49,795 nt of DNA from Gammaproteobacteria bacterium (GCA_025356635.1 JANXRY010000124.1:1-49795); one strand, 5' to 3'; positions 1 through 20,399 are shown, counted from the first letter of the stretch. Numbers and translations are program-made. The notes: generated from the letters alone by a model not told the origin.

Positions 1-161
1 TCACTGGCGACCGCGCGCGGGTTATGTTTACCTTGGCGGCAAGTGGTGGTGCAGGCGGCTGGATGCCCGATCGCGCACAGGTCTACGACGTGGATACCGG
101 CTGGCGGCTCGACGGCGATGATTGGAAGCTGATTTCGGCGAGCTGGAAGCCTGAATTGTAG
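1..161 (+). CDS. C-terminal fragment of an unrecognised protein (possibly NTF2/SnoaL-like)
   Basis: The frame is open from the window edge to a TAG at 159-161 and gives about 52 residues ending in DWKLISASWKPEL. Alternating hydrophobic and tryptophan residues (VYDVDTGW, DWKLISASW) resemble the last two beta strands of small NTF2-like lipoproteins, but that is only a resemblance. The stop codon lies inside the left arm of a palindromic element (157-227), so the 3' end of the mRNA would be that hairpin. It converges on acnA. The start and any signal peptide are outside the window. Confidence 0.45.
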   Translation, partial: TGDRARVMFTLAASGGAGGWMPDRAQVYDVDTGWRLDGDDWKLISASWKPEL

Positions 162-227
162 GAGATGCGTAAGCCGCGACCGAGAGGTACCGAAGGGCTC
201 CGTGTCGCGGCTTACGCCGCTCCTGCA
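157..227. repeat. REP-like palindromic element (copy 1)
   Basis: A perfect 14-bp inverted repeat, GCGTAAGCCGCGAC at 167-180 and its complement at 204-217, encloses a 23-nt loop that contains GGTACCG. The outer parts (TGTAGGAG at 157-164, CTCCTGCA at 220-227) extend the pairing with a few mismatches. It lies between two convergent genes, where it could act as a transcript-end stabiliser or terminator. The GTAGGAG...AGCCGCGA signature is like the interspersed REP elements of Xanthomonadales and Pseudomonas. Two related elements occur at 3054-3108 and 41701-41773. Confidence 0.6.
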
Positions 228-236
228 GTGCGAGTC

Positions 237-2972
<2,736 letters not shown>

Positions 2973-3034
2973 GGAGGGCTCCTGGAGCGAATCGGCAGGG
3001 AAATCAGGCGGATAGCACGCGCGCTGAAGTTGCC

Positions 3035-3040
3035 ATTATA
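3035..3040 (-). promoter_or_regulatory. Putative acnA promoter -10 element
   Basis: On the minus strand the hexamer is a consensus TATAAT, followed by GGCAAC. Transcription would begin near 3028 and give a leader of about 55 nt ending in the AGGAG ribosome site of acnA. No good -35 is present. The expected -35 position (about 3058-3063) falls inside the arm of the palindrome at 3054-3108, so a regulator or an activator-dependent promoter is possible. Confidence 0.5.
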
Positions 3041-3053
3041 TCGCATGTCGGCA

Positions 3054-3108
3054 TGGCATAGCCGCGATTCTCGCGCCCTGCGGTACCGTTTCGATCGCGG
3101 CTATGCCA
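3054..3108. repeat. Palindromic element (copy 2) between hflD and acnA
   Basis: A perfect 15-bp inverted repeat (3054-3068 with 3094-3108; core GGCATAGCCGCGAT) flanks a 25-nt loop containing GGTACCG. The AGCCGCGA core and the GGTACCG in the loop match the element at 157-227. It begins 3 nt downstream of the hflD stop and ends about 14 nt upstream of the acnA -10, so it may end the hflD transcript or overlap acnA control. There is no U-run after it on the minus strand, which argues against a classical terminator. Confidence 0.55.
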
Positions 3109-3111
3109 CGC

Positions 3112-5310
<2,199 letters not shown>

Positions 5311-5793
5311 TCAGAGCTCGTCTTTCTTGCCGGTCAGTTCTTCTTCCACGCCATCGGCGGAATTGACGGCGAGTTCGATGGCATCCAGCAGTTGTTCGGC
5401 ATTGGCGTCGGCCGGAATCTTGACCACAAAGACAGCGTAGTTGCGTTGCGACTCCCAGGCACCCAGCTTGGTTTCATGATTCTTGTCCAGAAGCGAATTG
5501 GCGATCAGCGCCGGCATTTCCTCGCTATCGCTCTTGTAACCAGGCGACCAGATTTCACGAATCCTGAGTGTTCCGTAGTCGCTGATCGCAGTCCGTACGT
5601 AGGCCAACTGGGTACGGCCATCATGGACGTTGTAGACGATGTCGAAGTCACCGTCCTTGTCTATGGTGAACTTGATACCCTTGCTCTCGAGCTGCGCCTT
5701 GACCACCGGATCGGCGTTGGTGTCGGCGCGCACTGGACCCGGAACAGACAGGGCCAGGGCGATGGTTGCAGTGGTGAGGACGACCTTGAGCAT
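5311..5793 (-). CDS. Exported hypothetical protein, YbjN-like
   Basis: The product has 160 residues starting MLKVVLTTATIALALSVPG with a Sec signal peptide, likely cut after VRA (about residue 25). The mature part (QLESKGIKFTIDKDGDFDIVYN, later YAVFVVKIP and LLDAIELAVNSADG) has the strand-helix pattern of YbjN-type domains, related to type III chaperone folds; I suggest this but cannot prove it. The ATG at 5791-5793 has AGGGA upstream and follows a divergent spacer shared with clpS. It is adjacent to nudJ with no gap. No catalytic motif is visible. Confidence 0.7.
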   Translation of the reverse strand: MLKVVLTTATIALALSVPGPVRADTNADPVVKAQLESKGIKFTIDKDGDFDIVYNVHDGRTQLAYVRTAISDYGTLRIREIWSPGYKSDSEEMPALIANSLLDKNHETKLGAWESQRNYAVFVVKIPADANAEQLLDAIELAVNSADGVEEELTGKKDEL

Positions 5794-5894
5794 TGCTTTT
5801 CCCTGCCCAGTAGGGCGCCGGCTGGATGCGGCGACATTGTGCGGTGAAACCGCCGGAGCCGTCCATGCTTGCATCCAGCCGCTGCGGCGCCATT

Positions 5895-5900
5895 TATACT
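5895..5900 (+). promoter_or_regulatory. Putative clpS -10 element, leaderless layout
   Basis: TATACT is followed by exactly six bases (GTTGCC) and then the clpS ATG at 5907. Transcription would start at or next to the A of the start codon. There is no Shine-Dalgarno sequence in this gap. The -35 is poor (TTGCAT at 5869-5874 is 20 nt away). Four other genes in the window share this spacing. Confidence 0.5.
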
Positions 5901-5906
5901 GTTGCC

Positions 5907-6233
5907 ATGCCCAAGACTAACCGTCCGGATCGCGAACATGACCATGGCTTGGCGGTGTTGACCGCCAAGCCGGAGGTGGTCCGACCGCCGCTTTACCAGG
6001 TCGTCCTGCTCAACGACGACTTTACGCCTATGGATTTCGTGGTCGAAGTGCTGCAGGTCTTCTTCAGCATGAACCGGGAAAAGGCGACCCAGGTCATGCT
6101 TCACGTGCATACCCGTGGCAAGGGTGTTTGCGGTGTCTACACGCGCGATGTGGCTGAATCCAAGGTAACCCAGGTCAACGAGTTCTCCCGCTTGCACCAG
6201 CACCCGCTGTTGTGCAGCATGGAGAAAGCCTAG
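5907..6233 (+). CDS. clpS: ClpS adaptor of ClpAP protease
   Basis: Recognises N-degrons (Leu, Phe, Tyr, Trp at the N terminus) and hands the proteins to ClpA. The 108 residues contain the hallmark [16 protein letters not shown] (N and D residues that bind the substrate alpha-amino group), [14 protein letters not shown] and the short flexible N terminus. The frame is open further upstream, but [14 protein letters not shown] fits the family start and the promoter-like TATACT ends 6 nt before it. clpA follows after 81 nt. The acting partner for Arg/Lys-type substrates, Aat, lies at 8935-9681. Confidence 0.95.
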   Translation: MPKTNRPDREHDHGLAVLTAKPEVVRPPLYQVVLLNDDFTPMDFVVEVLQVFFSMNREKATQVMLHVHTRGKGVCGVYTRDVAESKVTQVNEFSRLHQHPLLCSMEKA

Positions 6234-6314
6234 GCTGGATTTGTCGATCTGGGCTTTCTGATTTGGAAATGGCGGCAGCGCCCCCATATTCGAGCAAACG
6301 TTCCGGAGTACGCC

Positions 6315-8594
6315 ATGTTCAGCAAGGACCTCGAATACAGCATCGGCCAGTGCTACAAGCAGGCCCGCGAAGCCCGCCATGAATTCATGACCGTCGAACA
6401 CTTGTTGCTGGCCTTGCTGGAAAATCCTGCTGCGGTCGCCGTACTCAAGGCCTGCGGCTGCAACCAGCCGCGGCTCGAACAGGGCCTGCGCCAAGTCATT
6501 ACCGACAGCGTGCCGGTCCTGCCTGCCGAAGATACCCGCGACACCCAGCCGACGCTCGGCTTCCAGCGCGTGCTGCAGCGCGCTGTCTACCACGTGCAGT
6601 CTTCCGGCAAGAAAGAAGTGACTGGCGCCAATGTATTGGTGGCGATCTTTGGCGAAAAAGACTCGCATGCCATTTACCTGCTGCAGCAGCAGGACATCGC
6701 CCGGCTCGACGTAGTCAATTACCTCTCGCACGGCATCGCCAAGGTCGGCGACGCCGCCGAATCCAAGCCTGCGGCCGAAGAAAAGCCGGAAGCGGAAAAC
6801 GCCGACGATACCAAGGCCAATCCGCTGCAGGAATTCGCCAGCAACCTCAATGATCTCGCCCGCGAAGGCAAGATCGACCCGCTGGTCGGACGTGAAGAGG
6901 AAGTCGAGCGGACTATCCAGGTGCTCTGCCGTCGGCGCAAGAATAATCCGCTTTACGTCGGCGAATCCGGCGTGGGCAAGACGGCATTGGCCGAAGGCTT
7001 GGCCTGGCGTATCGTCGAAGGCCGTGTGCCGGAAGTGCTGGCCGATGCGGTCATCTTCTCGCTCGACCTGGGTTCGTTGGTTGCCGGCACCAAGTATCGC
7101 GGCGATTTCGAAAAGCGGCTCAAGGCGGTACTCGCGCAACTGAAGAAAGAGCCGCGGACGATCCTGTTCATCGATGAGATTCATACCATCATCGGCGCCG
7201 GTTCGGCGTCGGGGGGCACCATGGATGCCTCCAACCTGATCAAGCCGGCGTTACAGAACGGCGAACTACGTTGCATCGGTTCGACCACGTTCCAGGAATA
7301 TCGCGGTGTGTTCGAGAAAGATCGTGCATTGGCCCGGCGCTTCCAGAAAATCGATGTTGTCGAACCTTCGATCAGCGAGACGGTGGCGATCCTGCACGGT
7401 TTGAAGGCGCGCTATGAGGCGCACCATGAGGTCGAATACAGTTCCGAAGCGATCCAGGCGGCCGTTGACCTTTCGGTCAAGCACATCAACGACCGGCTAT
7501 TGCCGGATAAAGCGATCGACGTCATTGATGAGGCCGGGGCACGCCAGCGCCTGCGTATCGAATCCGAGCGCAAGCACCTGATTGATGTCGAAGAAGTGGA
7601 GCTGATTGTCGCGCGCATGGCGCGGATCCCGCCCAAACAGGTCAGCGCTTCCGACAAGGATGTGCTCAAGAACCTCGAACGCAATCTGAAGATGGTGATT
7701 TTCGGCCAAGAGCCGTCGATCGAGACTCTGGTGTCGGCGATCAAGCTGGCGCGCTCAGGCCTCAGCAATCCCGACAAACCGATCGGCAATTTCCTGTTCG
7801 CCGGCCCCACTGGCGTCGGCAAGACCGAGCTGACCCGGCAGCTTGCGTTGCAACTCGGCATTGAGCTGGTTCGCTTCGACATGTCCGAGTACATGGAATC
7901 GCACTCAGTCAGTCGCTTGATCGGCGCACCACCGGGCTACGTCGGTTTCGACCAGGGCGGCCTGCTGACTGAGAAGATCGTCAAGACACCGCACTGCGTG
8001 CTGTTGCTCGACGAAATCGAGAAAGCGCATCCGGACGTGCTCAACATCCTGCTGCAGATCATGGACCGGGGCGTGCTCACCGACACCAATGGCCGCGAGG
8101 CCAACTTCAAGAACGTGGTGATCGTGATGACCACCAACGCCGGCGCCGCGCAGGCGGCTCGCCGCACCATTGGTTTCGTCGAGCAAAATCATTCGACTGA
8201 CGCGATGGAAGTGATCCGCAAGACGTTCTCGCCGGAATTCCGCAATCGTCTCGACGCGGTGATCCAGTTCCAGGGCCTCGGCTTCGAACACATCCTGCGG
8301 GTTGTCGACAAGTTCCTGATCGAACTCGAAGCACAGTTGCACGACAAACACGTCAGCCTGACGGCGACGCCGGAAGCGCGGCAGTGGCTGGCCGAGCATG
8401 GCTTCGACCCGCAGATGGGCGCGCGGCCAATGGCACGGCTTCTACAGGACCGGATCAAGCGCACCCTGGCCGACGAGCTGCTTTTTGGCAAGCTCGCCAA
8501 CGGCGGCCGTGTTGACGTCGATGTTCGCGATGGCGAACTGGTGGTGGAGTCTCAGACCGAGCCGGAGAAGCTGTTGCCCGCGACAGTCGACTGA
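6315..8594 (+). CDS. clpA: ATP-dependent Clp protease ATP-binding subunit ClpA
   Basis: Hexameric AAA+ unfoldase that feeds ClpP. The 759 residues hold an N-domain (1-150), a charged linker rich in Glu, Lys and Ala (about 150-170), a first AAA module with Walker A GESGVGKT (216-223) and Walker [10 protein letters not shown], and a second with GPTGVGKT (from about 497) and [10 protein letters not shown]. The IGF tripeptide in RRTIGFVEQ is the ClpP-docking loop. GGAG stands 8 nt before the ATG. The order clpS-clpA-infA-aat is conserved in gammaproteobacteria. No ClpP gene is in the window. Confidence 0.97.
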   Translation: MFSKDLEYSIGQCYKQAREARHEFMTVEHLLLALLENPAAVAVLKACGCNQPRLEQGLRQVITDSVPVLPAEDTRDTQPTLGFQRVLQRAVYHVQSSGKKEVTGANVLVAIFGEKDSHAIYLLQQQDIARLDVVNYLSHGIAKVGDAAESKPAAEEKPEAENADDTKANPLQEFASNLNDLAREGKIDPLVGREEEVERTIQVLCRRRKNNPLYVGESGVGKTALAEGLAWRIVEGRVPEVLADAVIFSLDLGSLVAGTKYRGDFEKRLKAVLAQLKKEPRTILFIDEIHTIIGAGSASGGTMDASNLIKPALQNGELRCIGSTTFQEYRGVFEKDRALARRFQKIDVVEPSISETVAILHGLKARYEAHHEVEYSSEAIQAAVDLSVKHINDRLLPDKAIDVIDEAGARQRLRIESERKHLIDVEEVELIVARMARIPPKQVSASDKDVLKNLERNLKMVIFGQEPSIETLVSAIKLARSGLSNPDKPIGNFLFAGPTGVGKTELTRQLALQLGIELVRFDMSEYMESHSVSRLIGAPPGYVGFDQGGLLTEKIVKTPHCVLLLDEIEKAHPDVLNILLQIMDRGVLTDTNGREANFKNVVIVMTTNAGAAQAARRTIGFVEQNHSTDAMEVIRKTFSPEFRNRLDAVIQFQGLGFEHILRVVDKFLIELEAQLHDKHVSLTATPEARQWLAEHGFDPQMGARPMARLLQDRIKRTLADELLFGKLANGGRVDVDVRDGELVVESQTEPEKLLPATVD

Positions 8595-8618
8595 GCCGAG
8601 TCAGCCCTGGCCACAACG

Positions 8619-8651
8619 AACAAGCCGCCCATCGGGCGGCTTGTTTTATTT
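8619..8651 (+). terminator. Rho-independent terminator of clpA
   Basis: A perfect 12-bp stem (8619-8630 with 8634-8645, GC-rich GCCGCCC core) with an ATC loop is followed by TTATTT; the T residues of the right arm add to the U-tract. It lies 24 nt after the clpA stop and abuts the infA stop, so it may end both converging transcripts. Confidence 0.85.
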
Positions 8652-8864
8652 CATCCGGTAGGTGATCCGGCCCTTGGTCAGGTCGTAGGGCGTCATCTCG
8701 ACCTTGACCTTGTCGCCGGTCAGGATGCGGATGTAATTCTTGCGCATGCGGCCCGAAATATGGGCGGTGACGACATGGCCGTTCTCGAGTTTCACCCGGA
8801 ATACGGTGTTCGGCAGGGTTTCGAGGATGGTGCCTTCGAATTCTAGGGAATCGTCTTTTGACAT
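8646..8864 (-). CDS. infA: Translation initiation factor IF-1
   Basis: A 72-residue single OB-fold protein, the usual size. [41 protein letters not shown] and the ending GRITYRMK are diagnostic. It binds the ribosomal A site during initiation. The ATG at 8862-8864 is chosen from family length; a longer in-frame extension upstream has no support. GAAG lies upstream as a weak ribosome site. The 70-nt gap to aat downstream of aat's stop shows no obvious -10. Confidence 0.97.
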   Translation of the reverse strand: MSKDDSLEFEGTILETLPNTVFRVKLENGHVVTAHISGRMRKNYIRILTGDKVKVEMTPYDLTKGRITYRMK

Positions 8865-8934
8865 GCGTCGCTTCAGAAGGGTGGGGTGCTGCAAGCCGCG
8901 CATCATGCCATGTCCGGGCGTCAGGCGCAAAAAC

Positions 8935-9667
8935 TCAGGCCAGTTCGGCGGACGCCACGCCCCCGAAGCGCGTGCTCCAGGTTCCTATCGACCCAGGTTC
9001 CCGGGTCAGGCGCGCCACCCGTTCGCAGAAATCACTCCTCGGTATTTCGATGCAGCCCAGCGAGGCGGTATGGGCATTGCCCACCTGTGCGTCGATACAG
9101 GGCCAGCCCCAGGCGTACAGGCGCTGGGCCAACGCGGCCAAGCCAAGCTTGGATGCGCCGGATTCGCTGCTGAACATGCTTTCGCCGAAGAACATCCGCC
9201 CGATCGCGACACCGTAGACGCCACCGACGAGGCGAGCGCCGTCGAACACTTCGATGCTGTGGCCATGGCCGAGCCGGTGCAATTCCACGTAGGCGTCGCG
9301 CATTTCCCGGGTGATCCAGGTGCCGGACTGGCCGGGTCGTGGCGAACTCGCGCAGGCATCGATTACTTGTTCGAAGGCGGTGTCGGCACGTACCGTCCAA
9401 TGCGATTTTTGCAGTTGCCGGCGGAATTTCGAAGACAGGCGGACGCCATCGGTCGTGAAGATCGCACGTGGGTCCGGGCTCCACCACAGCAGCGGCTCGC
9501 CTTCCGAATACCACGGAAATATTCCGTTCCGATAGGCGTTCAGAAGACGTTGCGGACCGAGGTCACCGCCCATGGCGAGCAGGCCATCCGGTTCGCGCAA
9601 AGCCTGCGAGACGGGTGGAAAAGGCGCGTCGGGTTCCGTGCCCAAGAGGGCGATGGTCGGCTGGCGG

Positions 9668-9681
<14 letters not shown>
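8935..9681 (-). CDS. aat: Leucyl/phenylalanyl-tRNA-protein transferase
   Basis: Transfers Leu or Phe from aminoacyl-tRNA to the N terminus of proteins starting with Arg or Lys, creating N-degrons read by ClpS. Family motifs are present: [50 protein letters not shown] and LGCIEIPR. The start is most likely GTG at 9679-9681 ([14 protein letters not shown]), giving 248 residues; the longer frame upstream reads through the neighbouring gene and is not family-like. It overlaps the upstream gene by 14 nt, so translation is likely coupled. Confidence 0.93.
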
Positions 9682-14205
<4,524 letters not shown>

Positions 14206-14207
14206 CC

Positions 14208-14831
14208 ATGAAAATCCTCCTGAAATCATTGCTGGTCCTGGCCGCATTGTCGGTCTCCACGTTGGCTTTGGCGAACGGGCGCGAGCAGTTGGCCGGCTTC
14301 ACGAAAAACCTCAAGGGGTTGGATGGCCGTTTCGAACAGCGCGTCTACGATCCCAACGGCCGCCAGACCGAAGTAGCGACTGGGAGCGTTCGCCTGTCGG
14401 CGCCGCGCCAGTTCCGCTGGGAATACCAGCCGCCGTCGGCACAACTGATCGTCGCCGATGGCGACCGTATCTGGATTTACGACGCAGACCTCGAACAAGT
14501 CACGGTGCGCAATCAGAACTCCGCCGAGCAGGCGAGCCCGCTCGCGCTACTGATCGATCCGGTCGAACTCGATCGTCAATACAAGGTTGTCGAAGCTGGC
14601 AAAGCCGATGGCATGGAGTGGTTGGAACTGACGCCGAAGAAACCGGATGATGCGCCTTTCCTCAAGGCCCGCCTGGGCTTCGGGCCGCAAGGCCTGGCGC
14701 GCATGGAATTGAACGACACACTGGGCCAGCGAACCGTGCTGGCGTTTTCCGCCTGGACGCGCAATCCCGCATTTGCCAAGAACCTGTTCCGATTCGTGCC
14801 GCCGCCGGGCGTGGATGTGGTCGGCGATTGA
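14208..14831 (+). CDS. lolA: Outer-membrane lipoprotein carrier protein LolA
   Basis: Periplasmic chaperone that carries lipoproteins from LolCDE to LolB. The 207 residues begin with a signal peptide (MKILLKSLLVLAALSVSTLALA) and show the family motifs LDGRFEQ, FRWEYQPPSAQLIVADGDRIWIYD and FRFVPPPGVDVV. The ATG at 14208 is 2 nt after the ftsK stop; a TTG at 14202 overlapping that stop would add only two residues. The ftsK-lolA-rarA order is a classic gammaproteobacterial arrangement. Confidence 0.95.
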   Translation: MKILLKSLLVLAALSVSTLALANGREQLAGFTKNLKGLDGRFEQRVYDPNGRQTEVATGSVRLSAPRQFRWEYQPPSAQLIVADGDRIWIYDADLEQVTVRNQNSAEQASPLALLIDPVELDRQYKVVEAGKADGMEWLELTPKKPDDAPFLKARLGFGPQGLARMELNDTLGQRTVLAFSAWTRNPAFAKNLFRFVPPPGVDVVGD

Positions 14832-14836
14832 CCGGC

Positions 14837-14842
14837 TACAAT
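14837..14842 (+). promoter_or_regulatory. Putative rarA -10 element, leaderless layout
   Basis: TACAAT is followed by six bases (TGGCCG) and then a GTG at 14849 in the rarA frame. This supports GTG 14849 rather than the TTG 14828 as the start when rarA is transcribed from its own promoter. No convincing -35 is present. Confidence 0.45.
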
Positions 14843-14848
14843 TGGCCG

Positions 14849-16192
14849 GTGCGCAAACCCAAGACCGCTGCCGATTCCCTGCTTCAGGCGCCCGACGCCC
14901 TGAAGCCACTCGCTGAGCGGATGCGTCCGCAGACACTCGACGAGATGGTCGGCCAGCGCCGCCTGCTGGCACCGGACAGTGCCTTGCGCCGTGCGGTCGA
15001 ATCCGGTCACGTGCATTCGATGATCCTCTGGGGGCCGCCTGGTTGCGGCAAGACCACACTAGCCTTGCTGTTGGCGAAATATTCCGAAGCGAAATTCCAC
15101 GCGATTTCCGCCGTGCTTTCCGGCTTGCCGGAAGTGCGCGTGGTGCTGGCCGAAGCCGAAGCGCGCTTCGTCGCCGGTGGCCGGACCGTGCTGTTCGTGG
15201 ACGAAGTGCATCGCTTCAACAAGGCCCAACAGGATGCCTTCCTGCCGCACATCGAGCGCGGCTCGATCCTGTTCGTCGGCGCGACCACGGAGAACCCTTC
15301 GTTCGAATTGAACTCGGCACTGCTGTCGCGTTGCCGCGTACACGTGATGGAGGCGGTCGGCAGCGAGGACATCGTCGCCACGCTCAAGCGTGCGCTTTCG
15401 GACGACATCCGCGGCCTGGGCGCATTGTCGATTCGCGTGGGCGACGCCGATTTGGCCTTGATCGCGCAAGCCGCCGACGGCGATGTCCGCCGTGGCCTGA
15501 CCTTGCTCGAAATCGCCGCTGAACTGGCGGCCGACGAAGGCGGCGAAATCACCGCGACCACGTTGGCGCAGGTGCTCGCGGATCGCACCCGTCGCTTTGA
15601 CAAGCAGGGCGAGCAGTTCTATGACCAGATCTCGGCCCTGCACAAGTCGGTGCGCAGTTCCAATCCTGATGCGGCGCTGTACTGGCTGACGCGCATGCTC
15701 GACGGCGGTTGCGATCCGATCTACCTGGCGCGGCGCATGACCCGCATGGCGGTCGAGGATGTCGGGCTCGCCGATCCGCGTGCGCTGCAGATGGCGATCG
15801 AAGCCTGGGAAACCTACGATCGGCTCGGCAGCCCTGAAGGCGAGTTGGCATTGGCGCAACTGGTGATTTATCTCGCCAGCTGCGCCAAGTCGAATGCTGG
15901 CTACAAGGCCTTCGGCGCTGCCAAACGCGACGTCCGCGAATATGGGACGCAGGAAGTGCCGATGCACCTGCGTAACGCGCCAACCAAGTTGATGAAGGAA
16001 CTCGGCTACGGCACGGGTTACCAATACGATCACGATGTTGAAGGCGGCGTCGCACTCGACCAGACCGCCTTCCCGGACGCCATGGGCGAGCGGGTTTACT
16101 ACCAGCCGATGGAGCGGGGCCTGGAAATCAAACTCAAGGAAAAGCTCGACAGCTTGCGCGCCGCGCGAAAAAAAGCGAGAAAGAAGCCATGA
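14849..16192 (+). CDS. rarA: Replication-associated recombination protein A (RarA/MgsA)
   Basis: AAA+ ATPase related to clamp loaders that acts at stalled forks. With the GTG start the protein has 447 residues. PLAERMRPQTLDEMVGQ, Walker A GPPGCGKTTLA, Walker B LFVDEVHRFNKAQQDAFLP, sensor 1 GATTENPSFELN and the C-terminal YHLRNAPTKLMKELGYGTGYQYDHD-like tail are all recognisable. A TTG at 14828 overlapping the lolA TGA would add seven residues and remains possible when read from lolA mRNA. The stop overlaps crcB (ATGA). Confidence 0.94.
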   Translation: MRKPKTAADSLLQAPDALKPLAERMRPQTLDEMVGQRRLLAPDSALRRAVESGHVHSMILWGPPGCGKTTLALLLAKYSEAKFHAISAVLSGLPEVRVVLAEAEARFVAGGRTVLFVDEVHRFNKAQQDAFLPHIERGSILFVGATTENPSFELNSALLSRCRVHVMEAVGSEDIVATLKRALSDDIRGLGALSIRVGDADLALIAQAADGDVRRGLTLLEIAAELAADEGGEITATTLAQVLADRTRRFDKQGEQFYDQISALHKSVRSSNPDAALYWLTRMLDGGCDPIYLARRMTRMAVEDVGLADPRALQMAIEAWETYDRLGSPEGELALAQLVIYLASCAKSNAGYKAFGAAKRDVREYGTQEVPMHLRNAPTKLMKELGYGTGYQYDHDVEGGVALDQTAFPDAMGERVYYQPMERGLEIKLKEKLDSLRAARKKARKKP

Positions 16193-16575
16193 ACTGGAAC
16201 CTGCTCGGCTTGGTCATGGCTGGTGGCGCGCTCGGCTCCGCCGGGCGCTACCTGATCGGACACTACGCGCTCATGCACTGGGGCAACCGGCTCCCCTGGG
16301 GCACCTTGGCCGCCAACCTCATCGGCGCATTCGTGGCCGGATTCCTCATGGTCTGGCTGGAGGGGCGCGGGCCAAGTGCCCTGTACTGGCGGGCTTTCCT
16401 GATGGTCGGCATGCTCGGCGGACTGACAACGTTTTCCGCGCTGATGGTGGAGTCGCTTATCAGCTCACGCTCCAGCCGGCCCGACATCATGCTGGCTTAC
16501 CTGGCGCTTTCAGTCTTCGGTGGATTGGCTCTGGTCTGGCTGGGCGCACGTCTTGGTGACCTGTTGCGCGCTTGA
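16189..16575 (+). CDS. crcB: Fluoride ion channel CrcB/Fluc
   Basis: A 128-residue protein with four membrane helices. GGALGSAGRYL, PWGTLAANLIGAFVAGF and GMLGGLTTFSAL are diagnostic for dual-topology fluoride exporters; the GGLTTFS motif includes the central Na+ site and pore threonines. The start overlaps the rarA stop by 4 nt. No fluoride riboswitch precedes it because it begins inside rarA, so expression is presumably constitutive with rarA. Confidence 0.95.
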   Translation: MNWNLLGLVMAGGALGSAGRYLIGHYALMHWGNRLPWGTLAANLIGAFVAGFLMVWLEGRGPSALYWRAFLMVGMLGGLTTFSALMVESLISSRSSRPDIMLAYLALSVFGGLALVWLGARLGDLLRA

Positions 16576-16584
16576 TCGCTCGGG

Positions 16585-16613
16585 TTGCATAGGCCACGGC
16601 CTGGGTCTAGCCT
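16585..16613 (+). promoter_or_regulatory. Putative promoter for the 16645 membrane protein
   Basis: TTGCAT (16585-16590) and TAGCCT (16608-16613) are separated by 17 bp. Transcription would start near 16620 and give a short leader with the AGGGGAG ribosome site. Both hexamers are imperfect. Confidence 0.35.
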
Positions 16614-16644
16614 CTGTCCACCATCCGTAAGGGGAGCTAGTTTC

Positions 16645-17211
16645 ATGAGAACCATCATGGCCGGCCTGGTCGGCGGCATCGTGTTTTTCTTCTGGGGCGC
16701 GGCTGCGCACATGCTGCTGCCGATTGGCACGATGGGCATGAAAATGCCGGGTGAGCAACAGGCGACACTGGCGGCGATCGCCGCGACTACCCACGGTCCG
16801 GGCGTCTACGTGTATCCGAGCATCGCCCCAGAAAAATGGAACGACGACGCCGCCGTCAAGGCGTTCAATGAGGCCAACAAGGACAGCGCCTACGCGTTCG
16901 TTGTTTATCAGCCGGGCGGCAACCCGGCCCATGCGGACATGACGCCAAACCTGGAAAAGCAACTCGCCTCGGATCTGTTGTCCGCCTTGATTGTTGCCTT
17001 CGTTCTGGCGCTGGGCACGTTTGGGTTCGCCAAACGGGTGTTCATCGCCACCGCACTGGGCGCGTTTTCCGCCTTGACCGTCAGCGTCCCGTACTGGAAC
17101 TGGTACCTGTTCCCGCTCGATTTCACCATCGGTAGCGTCATGGAGCAGGTGCTTGGCTGGATGCTCGCCGGCATCTTCATCGCCTTGGTGCTTGGTCGCC
17201 GACAACGCTGA
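16645..17211 (+). CDS. Hypothetical membrane protein
   Basis: A 188-residue protein starting MRTIMAGLVGGIVFFFWGAA, with one N-terminal membrane helix, a soluble stretch of about 80 residues (EKWNDDAAVKAF, SAYAFVVYQPGG) and three further helices (about 110-185). I do not recognise a named family. It begins with a strong AGGGGAG site 9 nt before ATG 16645. It has its own gap on both sides, so it is probably monocistronic or co-read with serS. The pattern of a periplasmic insert between helices suggests an envelope protein of unknown function. Confidence 0.75.
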   Translation: MRTIMAGLVGGIVFFFWGAAAHMLLPIGTMGMKMPGEQQATLAAIAATTHGPGVYVYPSIAPEKWNDDAAVKAFNEANKDSAYAFVVYQPGGNPAHADMTPNLEKQLASDLLSALIVAFVLALGTFGFAKRVFIATALGAFSALTVSVPYWNWYLFPLDFTIGSVMEQVLGWMLAGIFIALVLGRRQR

Positions 17212-17228
17212 TCCGGAATTCATTGCGA

Positions 17229-18562
<1,334 letters not shown>

Positions 18563-18572
18563 AGCCCTGTGA

Positions 18573-19151
18573 TCAGGCGGCTTCCGCCAGAACGACCGGA
18601 ATCGCCGCGCGCGCCTTCGCCATGCCCTCGGCGCGATGCTCTGGTGAGTAGGCCAGGCCTTCGGCAGTAACGAATTCGATGTCGGTGATGCCAAGGAAGC
18701 CGAATACCTGGCGCAGGTAGGGCTCAACGAAATCGCTCGGCGCACCCGAATGGATACCGCCGCGAGTGCTGGCAATGATTACTTTCTTGCCTCCGGCCAG
18801 GCCCTGCGGCCCGCTCTCGGTGTAGCGGAAGGTTCGACCGGCGACGGCGATGCGATCGATCCACGCCTTGAGCGTCGACGGCACTGAAAAGTTGTACATC
18901 GGCGCACCGATCACGATGACATCGGCAGCCAAAAACTCTTCCATCACGCGTTCGGATTCGACGGCGGCAACGGGGTCGGTCTTTGCCAGTGCCGTGCCAT
19001 CCAGATGGGGAAGGGGATTGCTGTCCAGATCGCGATGCAGGTATTGCAGGCTTGGCCTGGCGTCCTGCCAGCGTGCGACGATGCTCGCGCTCAGCTCGCG
19101 ACTGGCTGAATTCTGGCAGAGGATGCTGGAATCAAGGTGGAGAAGTTTCAT
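18573..19151 (-). CDS. azoR: FMN-dependent NADH:quinone/azo reductase AzoR
   Basis: A 192-residue flavodoxin-like homodimer enzyme reducing quinones and azo compounds with two electrons. MKLLHLDSSI, GAPMYNFSVPSTLKAWIDRI and FRYTESGPQGL match the AzoR family (FMN phosphate and isoalloxazine loops). GGGAG lies before ATG 19149-19151. It is divergent from a LysR gene with a 135-nt AT-rich spacer, the usual layout for an azoR controlled by its neighbour. Confidence 0.92.
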   Translation of the reverse strand: MKLLHLDSSILCQNSASRELSASIVARWQDARPSLQYLHRDLDSNPLPHLDGTALAKTDPVAAVESERVMEEFLAADVIVIGAPMYNFSVPSTLKAWIDRIAVAGRTFRYTESGPQGLAGGKKVIIASTRGGIHSGAPSDFVEPYLRQVFGFLGITDIEFVTAEGLAYSPEHRAEGMAKARAAIPVVLAEAA

Positions 19152-19286
19152 TTGGAACTCCCAAGGTGCGCCGAGTGGCTCGGCTTGGGGTACACCATAG
19201 GCGTTGCAATAATGACATTAAATAGGTATTTTTGTAACTTATCGTTCTAATTATGTCGATTACAAGCAGGAATCCAGGGAATCGCG

Positions 19287-20357
<1,071 letters not shown>

Positions 20358-20369
20358 AGGTAGCCTCAT

Positions 20370-20399
20370 ATTGTAATGGTCGGGTCGGGGCTCAGGCAA
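20370..20399 (-). promoter_or_regulatory. tRNA-Pro promoter
   Basis: On the minus strand TTGCCT (20394-20399) and TACAAT (20370-20375) are spaced by 18 bp. The tRNA 5' end lies 12 nt beyond the -10, leaving a very short 5' leader for RNase P. Both hexamers are good matches to sigma-70 sites. Confidence 0.6.

Noticed and set aside
5661-7184. A 507-codon minus-strand open frame
   Set aside because: It is antisense to clpS and clpA; both are certain genes and the translation has no family pattern.
14828-14848. TTG 14828 as the sole rarA start
   Set aside because: GTG 14849 fits the family N terminus and the 6-nt spacing from TACAAT; the TTG may still be used on the lolA mRNA.
16189-16575. Fluoride riboswitch before crcB
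   Set aside because: crcB starts inside the rarA stop codon, so there is no leader in which a riboswitch could fold.
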